Assembly (NCBI GenBank): GCA_963933885.1
Contig: CAWVWF010000002.1
Location: forward strand, 1 to 64,000
DNA length: 64,000 bases
Direction of reading: 5' to 3'
From: CAWVWF01 sp963933885
GTDB taxonomy: Bacteria; Bacteroidota; Bacteroidia; Flavobacteriales_C; GCA-002722245
Part shown: one piece after another, positions 18,712-26,103 of the stretch
Position numbering within the stretch: position 1 is the stretch's first letter
Layout of the letters: every line of letters begins with the position of its first letter
Notes under the pieces: model-generated
Databases searched by the model: none
The model's input: the letters and a program-made list of their open reading frames with translations, nothing else
What the model was told of the DNA's origin: nothing
Translations under genes and position numbers: made by a program

Positions 18712-19656
18712 TTATTTACTTAAAAATTCCTGTAATATAGTTTGAATTGATACAACTCTATTTCCCGCTTGCTCTATAACCAAAGAGTTTTTAGAATCAA
18801 TAACTCCATCAGAAACAATAACATTTCTTCTAACAGGTAAACAATGCATAAATTTAGCATTGTTAGTTAACTCCATTTTACTTTCATCTACACACCATGT
18901 GGAGTCTTTAGATAATATTTCACCATAACTATCGTAAGAACTCCAGTTTTTAGCATAAATAAAATCGGCATCTTCGAATGCTTTATTTTGATCGTACTCA
19001 ACAGTTACTCCATCAGAAAATTTAGGAGCTAAATCGTAGCCTTTAGGATGTGTTACAACTAGTTCTACATCTGCTTCCTTCATCCATTCAATAAATGAAT
19101 TTGCAACTGCCTGAGGCAATGCACGGGGATGAGGAGCCCAAGTTAATACAACTTTAGGCCTTGGTTTGTTTTTATTTGTTTCGATAGTTACTAAATCTGC
19201 TAATGATTGTAGTGGATGAAGTGTACTAGATTCTAAATTTATAATAGGGACTGTAGCGTGTTTTATGAAGTTTTGCAATACACCTTCAAGATAATCTTCT
19301 TCACGATCTTTTAAACCAGCGAAACATCTAATTCCAATTACATCAACATACTCACTAATAACTGCGGCCGCATCTTTAATATGTTCTGCCGTTCCTTGAT
19401 CCATCACAACACCATCTTTAGCCTCTAATGCCCATCCATCACTACCTATATTAAGTGTGATAACATCCATTCCTAAATTATAAGCTGCTTTTTGAGAAGA
19501 AATCCTTGTTCGTAAACTTGAATTATAAAAGATTAAACCTAAGGTTTTATGCTTTCCTAATGTATCATTAGCTAAAGGGTTAGCTTTAACTTTTAATGCT
19601 TTTTGTAATAAGTCCTGAATATTAGTTACATCGTCTATCGAAAAGAAATTTTCCAT
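18712..19656 (-). CDS. N-acyl-ornithine transcarbamylase (N-acetyl- or N-succinylornithine)
   Basis: A 314-residue transcarbamylase. The carbamoyl-phosphate motif is SSLRTR (residues 46-51) in place of the usual S-T-R-T pattern, the C-terminal motif is HCLPVRRN, and WAPHPRALPQAVANSF is typical of the acyl-ornithine branch rather than of ArgF. It carbamoylates acylated ornithine in the alternative arginine pathway known from Xanthomonas (acetyl) and Bacteroides (succinyl). The residue before EH in MDQGTAEH is Ala, where I recall Pro in the Bacteroides succinyl enzyme and Glu in the Xanthomonas acetyl enzyme, so specificity cannot be read off. First gene of the operon with argB. A TACCTTTG element lies four bases before its ATG. 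Confidence 0.9.
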   Translation of the reverse strand: MENFFSIDDVTNIQDLLQKALKVKANPLANDTLGKHKTLGLIFYNSSLRTRISSQKAAYNLGMDVITLNIGSDGWALEAKDGVVMDQGTAEHIKDAAAVISEYVDVIGIRCFAGLKDREEDYLEGVLQNFIKHATVPIINLESSTLHPLQSLADLVTIETNKNKPRPKVVLTWAPHPRALPQAVANSFIEWMKEADVELVVTHPKGYDLAPKFSDGVTVEYDQNKAFEDADFIYAKNWSSYDSYGEILSKDSTWCVDESKMELTNNAKFMHCLPVRRNVIVSDGVIDSKNSLVIEQAGNRVVSIQTILQEFLSK

Positions 19657-19660
19657 AAAA

Positions 19661-19668
19661 CAAAGGTA
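19661..19668 (-). promoter_or_regulatory. -7 promoter element of the transcarbamylase gene (TACCTTTG)
   Basis: Reading the minus strand, TACCTTTG ends four bases before the ATG at 19656, so transcription should start at or next to the start codon. It is one arm of a divergent promoter region with gcvH. Confidence 0.7.
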
Positions 19669-19695
19669 ATGTTTTATGCCGATCGCAAAAAATTA

Positions 19696-19703
19696 TATCT
19701 TTG
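19696..19703 (+). promoter_or_regulatory. -7 promoter element of gcvH (TATCTTTG)
   Basis: A perfect TAnnTTTG lies 20 bases before the chosen gcvH ATG. An earlier in-frame ATG (19676) lies upstream of this element and so would not be transcribed from it. Confidence 0.7.
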
Positions 19704-19723
19704 TTGCAGAAAAAAATATTAAA

Positions 19724-20101
19724 ATGAATATACCAGCTGAATTAAAGTACACAAAGGACCATGAATGGATTAAGATTGATGGAGACGTTGTTACAGTAGG
19801 AATTACTGATTTTGCTCAGGGTGAACTAGGAGATATAGTTTATGTTGAAGTTGAGACTGTTGATGAAACTCTTGATGCTGAAGAAGTATTTGGGACTGTT
19901 GAAGCTGTTAAGACGGTTAGTGATTTGTTTTTACCAGTTGCTGGTGAAATCATTGAATTTAACGAAAGTATAGCTGACGCACCAGAATTGGTGAATGAAG
20001 ATCCTTACGGTGAAGGTTGGATGATTAAAATTAAAGTTTCTAATGTTACGGATTTAGATAGTTTGTTATCTGCTGATGCATATAAAGATTTAATAGCATA
20101 A
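19724..20101 (+). CDS. gcvH: Glycine cleavage system H protein
   Basis: A 125-residue lipoyl carrier protein that shuttles the aminomethyl group between the P, T and L proteins of glycine cleavage. The lipoyl-lysine is Lys63 in VEAVKTVSD, and the family landmarks [13 protein letters not shown] (8-20), [17 protein letters not shown] (26-42) and [11 protein letters not shown] near the end are all present. I start at 19724, not at the in-frame ATG 48 bases upstream, because homologs begin with the [19 protein letters not shown] sequence and a promoter sits between the two ATGs. The gene is divergent from the arginine operon. P and T protein genes are not in the window. Confidence 0.95.
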   Translation: MNIPAELKYTKDHEWIKIDGDVVTVGITDFAQGELGDIVYVEVETVDETLDAEEVFGTVEAVKTVSDLFLPVAGEIIEFNESIADAPELVNEDPYGEGWMIKIKVSNVTDLDSLLSADAYKDLIA

Positions 20102-20179
20102 GATTGAAACTCTAAAAAGGAAACGTTTTTATTAACTAAAGTTTGCGGGACATTCCTTGATAAATAAGGAAACGCTGTA

Positions 20180-20187
20180 TATATTTG
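20180..20187 (+). promoter_or_regulatory. Promoter of candidate small RNA (TTG-N20-TATATTTG)
   Basis: TATATTTG is a perfect -7 element, and a TTG at 20157-20159 lies exactly 20 bases upstream, the Bacteroidota -33/-7 spacing. It is the best-formed promoter I see in the window. No open reading frame follows before the terminator at 20289. Confidence 0.75.
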
Positions 20188-20190
20188 CAC

Positions 20191-20320
20191 AACTCAATAC
20201 CCCTATTGTTTAGTGTTTATTGTCAGATAATTAACCCGAACCTAAGTACCCTAATTTAGAGTTTAAATATTACAACTGACAATATTCCGTCCCCCCGCAC
20301 CCTCGGGGGGACTTTTTTTT
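20191..20320 (+). ncRNA. Candidate small RNA, family not recognised
   Basis: About 130 nt lie between a strong promoter and a strong intrinsic terminator, with no plausible coding frame. Three helices can be seen. CAATA/TATTG closes a CCCC loop (20195-20208). TATTGTCAG (20219-20227) pairs perfectly with CTGACAATA (20276-20284), enclosing about 48 nt. The terminator hairpin GTCCCCCC/GGGGGGAC is followed by T8. I cannot match it to SRP RNA, tmRNA, RNase P RNA or a known riboswitch. A 6S-like RNA is possible but the ends do not pair as expected. It could also be an attenuated leader of the small gene at 20364, but that gene has its own promoter-like element. Confidence 0.6.
20289..20320 (+). terminator. 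Strong intrinsic terminator of the candidate small RNA
   Basis: A perfect 8-bp GC stem, GTCCCCCC paired with GGGGGGAC around an 8-nt loop, followed directly by eight T. The T-run lies only on the plus-strand side, which fixes the direction. Confidence 0.9.
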
Positions 20321-20351
20321 CACTAATGAACAAAGTCGTTCAAGTATAACT

Positions 20352-20359
20352 TACCTTTA
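20352..20359 (+). promoter_or_regulatory. Promoter-like element TACCTTTA before the gene at 20364
   Basis: TACCTTTA fits TAnnTTTG except for the last base and ends four bases before the ATG at 20364, predicting a leaderless transcript. Confidence 0.45.
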
Positions 20360-20363
20360 TAAT

Positions 20364-20699
20364 ATGGATGAGGAATTTGAAAAGTTGTGGAGTGTATTAA
20401 TGGCAAGACTTGAAAAAGATTTTGATGGTGATCTTGATATTCAAGGAATACTGTTTTTAATTGGAGTTCAGGAACTTGGGAAAGGAAAACAGAAGTTTGG
20501 TAAAGATCAGAAAATAGAACTATTACATGTTGCTATATGTACTATATTAGCACCCTTTGGTTACTATAAGTTATTACATTCAGATCAGGATGGATGGCCT
20601 CATTTCGAGTCTTTAAAACCTCTTCCTCATTTAAAGTCTGGAGAGCAATTAAAGCTAATGAAACAAGGTATTTTAGATTACTTTGGAGAAATTTATTAA
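20364..20699 (+). CDS. Conserved small protein of unknown function
   Basis: A 111-residue soluble, mostly acidic, probably helical protein with no signal peptide or membrane segment. Landmarks are DFDGDLDIQGILFLIGVQELG (about 19-39), QKIELLHVAICTILAPFGYY and a short C-terminal helix. It looks like a Bacteroidota-wide conserved hypothetical, but I cannot name a family. It follows the candidate small RNA and runs tail to tail with the lipoprotein gene, the two stop codons overlapping by four bases. Codon use and composition match its neighbours, so I take it as a real gene. Confidence 0.75.
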   Translation: MDEEFEKLWSVLMARLEKDFDGDLDIQGILFLIGVQELGKGKQKFGKDQKIELLHVAICTILAPFGYYKLLHSDQDGWPHFESLKPLPHLKSGEQLKLMKQGILDYFGEIY

Positions 20700-21076
20700 T
20701 TAACTTTTACTGTAGCAGTTTCGCTTTCTTCTTCTGTTAAACTTAGTGTTCCAACACCACTTTTACCTCCTGGAGTAGTTACGCTTATACTAATAACAGC
20801 TGGAAGTTTAAAACAAATTCTTTCTGTTGATCCAGAACTACCCGTTGTATAAGTCATTTCTTTCACTAACCCTTCATTACACAAATAAAATCCTTCTGCT
20901 GTTTGTCCAACTGGTGGAGTTACAAATAACTTAACTGTTGCATTTGGTACAGGAGAGCTATCAGATAAATTAAGCACTGATATTATTCCCTCTGTTTTAC
21001 CTGTTGTACAAGACGAAAAACCAATTGCTATAAGTACAAATAAAACTAGTTTTGCAGATTTGAAGATAGTTTTCAT
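20696..21076 (-). CDS. Small predicted lipoprotein of unknown function
   Basis: A 126-residue protein. Residues 1-22 form a lipoprotein signal peptide (LVLFVLIAIGFSSC) with the lipid-bearing Cys at about 23. The mature part begins with a strand (GIISVLNLSDSSPVPNATVKLF) resembling a carboxypeptidase-regulatory or SdrB-like beta-sandwich turn, and carries two further Cys (LCNEG, RICFKL) that could form a disulfide. The likely place is the periplasmic side of a membrane. No function can be given. A TATATTTG element on the minus strand (21132-21139) lies about 55 bases upstream, so it has its own promoter, divergent from the cyclophilin gene. Confidence 0.7.
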   Translation of the reverse strand: MKTIFKSAKLVLFVLIAIGFSSCTTGKTEGIISVLNLSDSSPVPNATVKLFVTPPVGQTAEGFYLCNEGLVKEMTYTTGSSGSTERICFKLPAVISISVTTPGGKSGVGTLSLTEEESETATVKVN

Positions 21077-21131
21077 TAAATAATGAGTTTTCTGTAAAAT
21101 AAATATTGTTAACTAATATAGCTGATTTTGA

Positions 21132-21139
21132 CAAATATA
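21132..21139 (-). promoter_or_regulatory. -7 promoter element of the lipoprotein gene (TATATTTG)
   Basis: A perfect TAnnTTTG on the minus strand, about 55 bases before the ATG at 21076, in the divergent gap with the cyclophilin gene. Confidence 0.5.
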
Positions 21140-21183
21140 TGAAAATAGTCCTTACAAAAATTTAGTATGCAGGTCTAATTAAC

Positions 21184-21191
21184 TAATTTCG
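21184..21191 (+). promoter_or_regulatory. Promoter-like element TAATTTCG before the cyclophilin gene
   Basis: TAATTTCG differs from TAnnTTTG at one position and ends four bases before the ATG at 21196, predicting a leaderless transcript. Confidence 0.45.
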
Positions 21192-21195
21192 AGCT

Positions 21196-22044
21196 ATGAA
21201 TACTATATTTAAGATTTCTGGAACACTCATATTTTTCTGTTTTATCCTATTAGGTTGTTCCACTTCAAAACCTAAAACTAATGCAGATGTAAATAAAAAC
21301 ACATATGTAATTGAGACAGAATTTGGTGATATGACTATAAAGCTTTTTGATGCTACGCCTAAACATAGAGATAATTTTAAAAAATTAGTAGCTGATACTT
21401 TTTATAATGGAACGTTATTTCATAGAATTATTCCAGGGTTTATGATTCAAGGTGGAGACCCAACATCAAAAAACGCTACAGCTGGTCAACAATTGGGTAG
21501 CGGGAATATATCCTATACAATTGAAGCAGAGTTTGTGGATTCATTAATACATAAGAAAGGTGCTTTAGCAGCGGCAAGACAAGGTGATAACGTGAATCCA
21601 AAGAAGAATTCATCTGGTTCACAATTTTATATAGTTCAAGGAGCTGCAGTTCAAAAATCATCGCTTACTCGAGTAGAACAAAATATTAATGCTGGTAGGA
21701 AAAGGGCTTTGGCAAGTGTGGTTTTTGAAGACTCATTAAATTCAGGTTTAAAAGCGAATTTTTTAAGAGCTAGAACTAATAATCAAAAAGACAGTGCAAG
21801 TTATTATGGTAATCTGTTAGAAGAAAAACTATCTGCGGCGATGGTAGGAAAGGAGTTTAAATACTCAGAAAAACAAATTGCTTTGTATGATTCATTAGGA
21901 GGAACACCACATTTGGACGGTGGTTATACTGTTTTTGGAGAAGTGGTAAGCGGAATGAATATTATTGATTCTATTGCAAATGCTAAAAAGGATGGTGGAA
22001 ATAGACCGCTTGAAGATATTAAAATGATCATTAAAAAGTTGTAG
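21196..22044 (+). CDS. Peptidyl-prolyl cis-trans isomerase, cyclophilin-type lipoprotein
   Basis: A 282-residue protein. The signal peptide ends in a lipobox (FILLGC, Cys at about 21), so the enzyme is likely lipid-anchored in the periplasm. The cyclophilin fold follows: VIETEFGDMTIKLFD, FHRIIPGFMIQGGDPT (around 75-90, with the catalytic Arg), SGSQFYIVQG, and the C-terminal LDGGYTVFGEVVSGMNIID. It speeds proline isomerisation in folding proteins. Between SQFYIVQG and the C-terminal part is a charged insertion of roughly 60 residues (about 158-220) absent from minimal cyclophilins. The pheS gene begins 24 bases after its stop, and the pheS promoter overlaps that stop codon. Confidence 0.9.
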   Translation: MNTIFKISGTLIFFCFILLGCSTSKPKTNADVNKNTYVIETEFGDMTIKLFDATPKHRDNFKKLVADTFYNGTLFHRIIPGFMIQGGDPTSKNATAGQQLGSGNISYTIEAEFVDSLIHKKGALAAARQGDNVNPKKNSSGSQFYIVQGAAVQKSSLTRVEQNINAGRKRALASVVFEDSLNSGLKANFLRARTNNQKDSASYYGNLLEEKLSAAMVGKEFKYSEKQIALYDSLGGTPHLDGGYTVFGEVVSGMNIIDSIANAKKDGGNRPLEDIKMIIKKL

Positions 22045-22049
22045 TTTTG
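22042..22049 (+). promoter_or_regulatory. -7 promoter element of pheS (TAGTTTTG)
   Basis: A perfect TAnnTTTG overlaps the TAG stop codon of the cyclophilin gene and lies 19 bases before the pheS ATG. Confidence 0.55.
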
Positions 22050-22068
22050 CAACTCGATAACGTTTAGG

Positions 22069-23088
22069 ATGGAAAACAAGATTAAGATGTTAAGTGAGCA
22101 AATTGAAGGATTTGCAATTGAAGGGAAAGATGCTTTGGAAAATTTTAGAATCCAGTTTTTAGGTTCTAAGAACGTTTTAAAAGATTTATTTAGTGAGATT
22201 AAAAATGTGCCTGCAGAAAACAGAAAGTCAGTAGGTCAATTAATCAACGCTTTGAAAACTCAAGCGCAAGATAAATTTGATACTGCAAATTCTAAAACTG
22301 AAGAATCAGAAGAGGCTAGTTCTAATATCGATTTATCTTTATCTGGAGAGCTTAATAAATTAGGTAGTCGTCACCCTCTTAGTATCGTTAATCAGCAGAT
22401 AATTGAAATATTTTCTAAGATTGGATTTAATGTTTCTGAAGGTCCAGAAGTAGAAGATGATTGGCATAATTTCACTGCTTTAAATATGCAGGAAGAGCAT
22501 CCAGCTAGAGATATGCAGGATACATTCTTTATTGAAAAAAACCCAGATTGGTTATTAAGAACACATACTTCTTCTGTACAAGTTAGAGTTATGGAAGGTG
22601 CTGAGTTACCTATAAGAACAATTACACCAGGAAGAGTTTACAGGAATGAAGCAATTAGTGCTAGAGCACATTGTTTTTTCCATCAAGTTGAGGGAATATA
22701 CATTGATAAGAAAGTTTCTTTTGCAGACTTAAGACAAACGATAGAGTACTTTGCAAAGGAAATGTTTGGAGAGCGTGCAAAAATACGTCTACGTCCTTCA
22801 TATTTCCCATTTACAGAACCATCAGCTGAAGTTGATGTATCTTGTTCTTTATGTAGCACGAAGGGTTGTAACGTTTGTAAATACACAGGTTGGTTAGAAA
22901 TATTAGGATGTGGAATGATTGATCCTAATGTTTTGAAGAATGCTGGTATTGATCCTGAAGAATATTCTGGTTTTGCTTTCGGGATGGGTGTAGAAAGGAT
23001 GGCAATGTTGAAATACGAAGTGAAAGATTTAAGAATGTGGTCGGAAAACGACGTTAGATTTTTAGATCAATTTAAGTCTGCTTGGTAA
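22069..23088 (+). CDS. pheS: Phenylalanyl-tRNA synthetase alpha subunit
   Basis: A 339-residue class II synthetase catalytic subunit that charges tRNA-Phe together with PheT. The first 90 residues form the tRNA-binding coiled coil (FLGSKNVLKDLFSEI, PAENRKSVGQLINALK). The core has motif 1 (GFNVSEGPEVEDDWHNF around 122-138), motif 2 (TITPGRVYRNEAI and FFHQVEG around 185-208) and motif 3 (FAFGMGVERMAMLKY near residue 305). A CSLCSTKGCNVC stretch before motif 3 looks like the zinc-type Cys cluster seen in some PheS. Length is normal. pheT is not adjacent. The gene ends one base before a convergent membrane-protein gene. Confidence 0.96.
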   Translation: MENKIKMLSEQIEGFAIEGKDALENFRIQFLGSKNVLKDLFSEIKNVPAENRKSVGQLINALKTQAQDKFDTANSKTEESEEASSNIDLSLSGELNKLGSRHPLSIVNQQIIEIFSKIGFNVSEGPEVEDDWHNFTALNMQEEHPARDMQDTFFIEKNPDWLLRTHTSSVQVRVMEGAELPIRTITPGRVYRNEAISARAHCFFHQVEGIYIDKKVSFADLRQTIEYFAKEMFGERAKIRLRPSYFPFTEPSAEVDVSCSLCSTKGCNVCKYTGWLEILGCGMIDPNVLKNAGIDPEEYSGFAFGMGVERMAMLKYEVKDLRMWSENDVRFLDQFKSAW

Positions 23089-23364
23089 TTACTTTTCTTG
23101 AGTTATTATTGGTCCGTGAATTGACTTTTTAAGGAAAGACATATAAACACAGTTAAAACTCCAAAGGAAATAGGCTGTAAAAAGGGAGAGGTTAATTGAT
23201 TCTATATTAAAGCCATTTGTGATAGGTTTTATAATTAATCTAGCGGGATACGTGAATACGTTTGTGATTTTTGAAGTATCAGTTCCATAGTACTGTATTG
23301 CTATAATTGTAAATCCGATATATACTATTGATAATATAGCTGCCTCGATGTGAATTCTTTTCAT
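23089..23364 (-). CDS. Small two-helix membrane protein of unknown function
   Basis: A 91-residue protein with two hydrophobic segments (residues 9-27 and 58-78) and a short basic tail (LKKSIHGPIITQEK). I do not recognise a family. The start ATG at 23364 follows the cysteine desulfurase stop by about 46 bases on the same strand, and its stop is next to the pheS stop with no spacing. It may be the last gene of the operon that begins with the helical-repeat gene at 25997. Because it is short and unnamed, the call rests on composition and on how well it fills the gap. Confidence 0.55.
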   Translation of the reverse strand: MKRIHIEAAILSIVYIGFTIIAIQYYGTDTSKITNVFTYPARLIIKPITNGFNIESINLSLFTAYFLWSFNCVYMSFLKKSIHGPIITQEK

Positions 23365-23410
23365 TGATTCTAATTTGCTTTTGGCAAATCAAAATACATT
23401 CCAAAGTTTT

Positions 23411-24538
23411 CTATTGTAGAGCTTCTTTAAAAATTAGACAAGCATCTTCTATTTCTTGCTTAGTAATAAAATGACTGAATGACAACCTGAAGGAAGAAGC
23501 ACATTCGTTTTTATTTAAGCCCATAGATACTAAAACATGAGAAGGTGAAAGATCATCTGAATTACAGGCAGAGCCTAATGAATATCCAATTTTCCTTGTC
23601 TTTTTAAGTAGTTCAGAAGCCTTGACATTAGGGATCCTGATGTTTAGTATATGATGGCAAGTTTGATCACTTCCATTAATAGTTGCTTGGTACTGTTTGA
23701 AAAATGCTATGAAGTGAGATTTAATTTCACTAATTCTTATTTGATTTTCTTGAATTGAGGTTGCTGCTTTTTCGGCGGCGACTCCGAAGCCTACAACTCC
23801 GGGAACGTTAATTGTTCCTGCTCTAATGCCTTTTTCTTGTCCTCCACCATGAATCAATGATTCTAAGGAAATCCGAGGTTTTTTTCGTCTGATGAATAAA
23901 GCTCCAACTCCTTTAGGACCGAAAACTTTATGACTAGAAAGCGGCATTAAACCAATATGATTTTCAGCCATATTAATATTTAGTTTCCCTAAAGCTTGAG
24001 TTCCGTCACATAAGAATGGGACATTATTTTGATGAGCTATTTCTGAAATTTCTTTAACATTATGAATAACACCAGTTTCATTATTTACCCACATTATAGC
24101 GATCAAAACAGTTTCGTTGCAAATGGCACTTTCTAAATCTTTAAGATTAATTTTCCCTAAAACATCTACATCTAAGTAAGTGACTATAGCACCTTTTTTT
24201 TCAAGAAAAGCTACGGTATCTAAAACTGCTTTATGCTCTGTTTTACTTACGATTATATGATTTCCTTTAGATGCATATAGATTAAACACACCTTGAATTG
24301 CAATGTTTATTGATTCAGTAGCTCCTGACGTGAAAATTATTTCGGATTCTTCACAATTGATACTATTCGCAAGCTGTTTACGGGCTCTTTTTATAGCGCC
24401 ATTTGCGTACCACCCAAACTGGTGTGTTGAACTTCCTGCATTTCCAAAGTGTTCTGTGAAAAACGGAATCATTTCTTTCAGTACATCTTTATCTACTGGA
24501 GTAGTAGCTGCGTAATCTAAGTAAATTGGTTTGTTCAA
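23411..24538 (-). CDS. Cysteine desulfurase (NifS/IscS family)
   Basis: A 375-residue PLP enzyme taking sulfur from cysteine for Fe-S clusters or tRNA thiolation. The PLP lysine is Lys204 (SSHKVFGPKG), with the cofactor motifs SGATESINIA (71-80), KTEHKAVLD (99-107) and NNETGVI. The catalytic Cys is Cys325 in LGSACNSDD, in the short loop typical of the IscS-like group I. At 375 residues it is slightly shorter than E. coli IscS. No iscU or sufBCD lies nearby, so the sulfur acceptor is unknown. It starts two bases after the stop of the helical-repeat gene, so translation is probably coupled. Confidence 0.92.
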   Translation of the reverse strand: MNKPIYLDYAATTPVDKDVLKEMIPFFTEHFGNAGSSTHQFGWYANGAIKRARKQLANSINCEESEIIFTSGATESINIAIQGVFNLYASKGNHIIVSKTEHKAVLDTVAFLEKKGAIVTYLDVDVLGKINLKDLESAICNETVLIAIMWVNNETGVIHNVKEISEIAHQNNVPFLCDGTQALGKLNINMAENHIGLMPLSSHKVFGPKGVGALFIRRKKPRISLESLIHGGGQEKGIRAGTINVPGVVGFGVAAEKAATSIQENQIRISEIKSHFIAFFKQYQATINGSDQTCHHILNIRIPNVKASELLKKTRKIGYSLGSACNSDDLSPSHVLVSMGLNKNECASSFRLSFSHFITKQEIEDACLIFKEALQ

Positions 24539-24539
24539 T

Positions 24540-25997
24540 TTATATTTTTTTTGACAACCATTGGTTGTAATTAATCATTTCAGAATAAAGACGATTTTCT
24601 TCATTTTTTTCATCAACAAAATCAGAAATCTTTTGTTTTAAATCCTTGTTTGTACGTACTGAATTGGTGTATATCAATTCCGATATGATTTCAAGTAATA
24701 TTTTTTCTCGGTTATTTTCAAGAAAAGACAACTGTTCTTTAAAGTCTTTTTTAACTTGTTTCATTCGGTATTCTAAGAAATCAAAATCATTCAATTCATA
24801 TCGAATAATTAGTTCTGCAATTGCAGTTTTAAACTTGTAAGACTTGTCGGTGTTTTTATAGCTATCTAATAAATACAGTTGATGTAAATATTTTACTGCT
24901 TGTTTATTTTTTCCAAGATCAAAACTTAAGAATGCAAGATTTCCATATACGAAAATCTCGTAGTAGGCAGTTTTTTTTAGCCAACTTGAAATTTTTAATT
25001 CTTCAAGAATATCAATTGCCTTTTGTTTATCTAATGTCCCGTAATTGTTTACTAGGCCGTTATAATAGAAGAATAGGTATTTTTCTTTTCCAACCTTATC
25101 GAATTCCTCCATAGTGCCTTTGAGGATCTCTGCGTATTCCAGAGACTTTTCATATTTACCATTAATATGTAAACAATTTACCATGTAGGTAAGCATTTGT
25201 AGCTTGGAATCATGATTGGATTTATTAAATGAATTGTCTTTGATAAATAAATTGTAAGTACTCTCAAGATATTCTTCAAGTGCTACATATTCATGACGTT
25301 GCAATAAAACTTGAGATACTGAACGGTAAATTTTCAAGCGAAATTTACTTCCTTTTTTTAAGGTATCATCTTCCAATAAATCATTCACTGTTTTTTCCAA
25401 CAGTGGGACAATTGGATTTTGTTTAGAAGAAAAATTTTGAGTTGTCTTGGTTTTATGAATAACCATTGCTAGTACATCATCCATTTCTCGGAATCTGTTT
25501 AATACTGCCAGATTTTCCTTTCTCTTCAAGATAAATATTCCCGGGTTTAATTCTATTGATTCCTGTGATAGCTTTATGTATTCACTGTAGATTATATCAA
25601 GTAAATCGTAAGCTTCTATTTTTTCAGCTTCTTTTTCAGCCTTTTTTAAATAATGAAGGCACAAGTTAAATGCGCGCTTTTTAGAGTATAATTTTACAGT
25701 TGTTAACAGGTTGTGAATTTGTATTTCTTCACCTTCATTGTAATGCTGTAAGGTTAAACATTTGTTTAAATCCTCAGCTAATCTATTTTTTAATCTGTAG
25801 TATGGATTTTTCGTACCCGCGTTATATAATTTGGAAAATATTTTTTCCTCATTATACTTTTCGCCTTGCTTTCTAATGAAGTCAAAAAGGATGATGTCCT
25901 TTCGGTCTAAACTAGGCTCAGTTCGCTTGGAATAGAGTTTATAAAATCGAACTTCTTCCTTATTTAATGATTGAATTATTTTATTAAGTACATCCAT
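24540..25997 (-). CDS. Helical-repeat (TPR-like) protein of unknown family, copy A
   Basis: A 485-residue soluble protein, almost all predicted helix and rich in Lys, Glu, Leu and Tyr, with TPR-like pairs (around 127-165, 260-300, 340-375). It has no signal peptide and is presumably cytoplasmic. It shares a plan with the disrupted gene at 54178-55674. The start is SLNKEEVRFYK here and SMEKNELVYFK there; then IQIHN near residue 90; FDFL/FEWL before the last part; and an aromatic Y-x(2-4)-W near the end. It is divergent from a T9SS cargo gene at 26104, as its relative is from another cargo gene. It could be a scaffold or regulator. No catalytic motif is visible. Probably cotranscribed with the cysteine desulfurase. 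Confidence 0.8.
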   Translation of the reverse strand: MDVLNKIIQSLNKEEVRFYKLYSKRTEPSLDRKDIILFDFIRKQGEKYNEEKIFSKLYNAGTKNPYYRLKNRLAEDLNKCLTLQHYNEGEEIQIHNLLTTVKLYSKKRAFNLCLHYLKKAEKEAEKIEAYDLLDIIYSEYIKLSQESIELNPGIFILKRKENLAVLNRFREMDDVLAMVIHKTKTTQNFSSKQNPIVPLLEKTVNDLLEDDTLKKGSKFRLKIYRSVSQVLLQRHEYVALEEYLESTYNLFIKDNSFNKSNHDSKLQMLTYMVNCLHINGKYEKSLEYAEILKGTMEEFDKVGKEKYLFFYYNGLVNNYGTLDKQKAIDILEELKISSWLKKTAYYEIFVYGNLAFLSFDLGKNKQAVKYLHQLYLLDSYKNTDKSYKFKTAIAELIIRYELNDFDFLEYRMKQVKKDFKEQLSFLENNREKILLEIISELIYTNSVRTNKDLKQKISDFVDEKNEENRLYSEMINYNQWLSKKI

Positions 25998-26103
25998 AAA
26001 AACACCTTAAGCGAGTAAGAATTGTATGCAATAATATACAAAAAATAATGGATCTTCACATAAAATGTTGTAAATTGAATTCTAATCAAGAAAGGGTTCA
26101 CAG

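Noticed and set aside
20191..20363. Riboswitch controlling the gene at 20364
   Set aside because: The terminator has no visible anti-terminator partner, and a separate promoter-like element lies after it, so an independent small RNA is simpler. Not fully excluded.
23370..23390. ATTTGC/GCAAAT hairpin as a terminator for the cysteine desulfurase gene
   Set aside because: It has a weak AT-rich stem and no T-run on the minus strand, so I do not count it.
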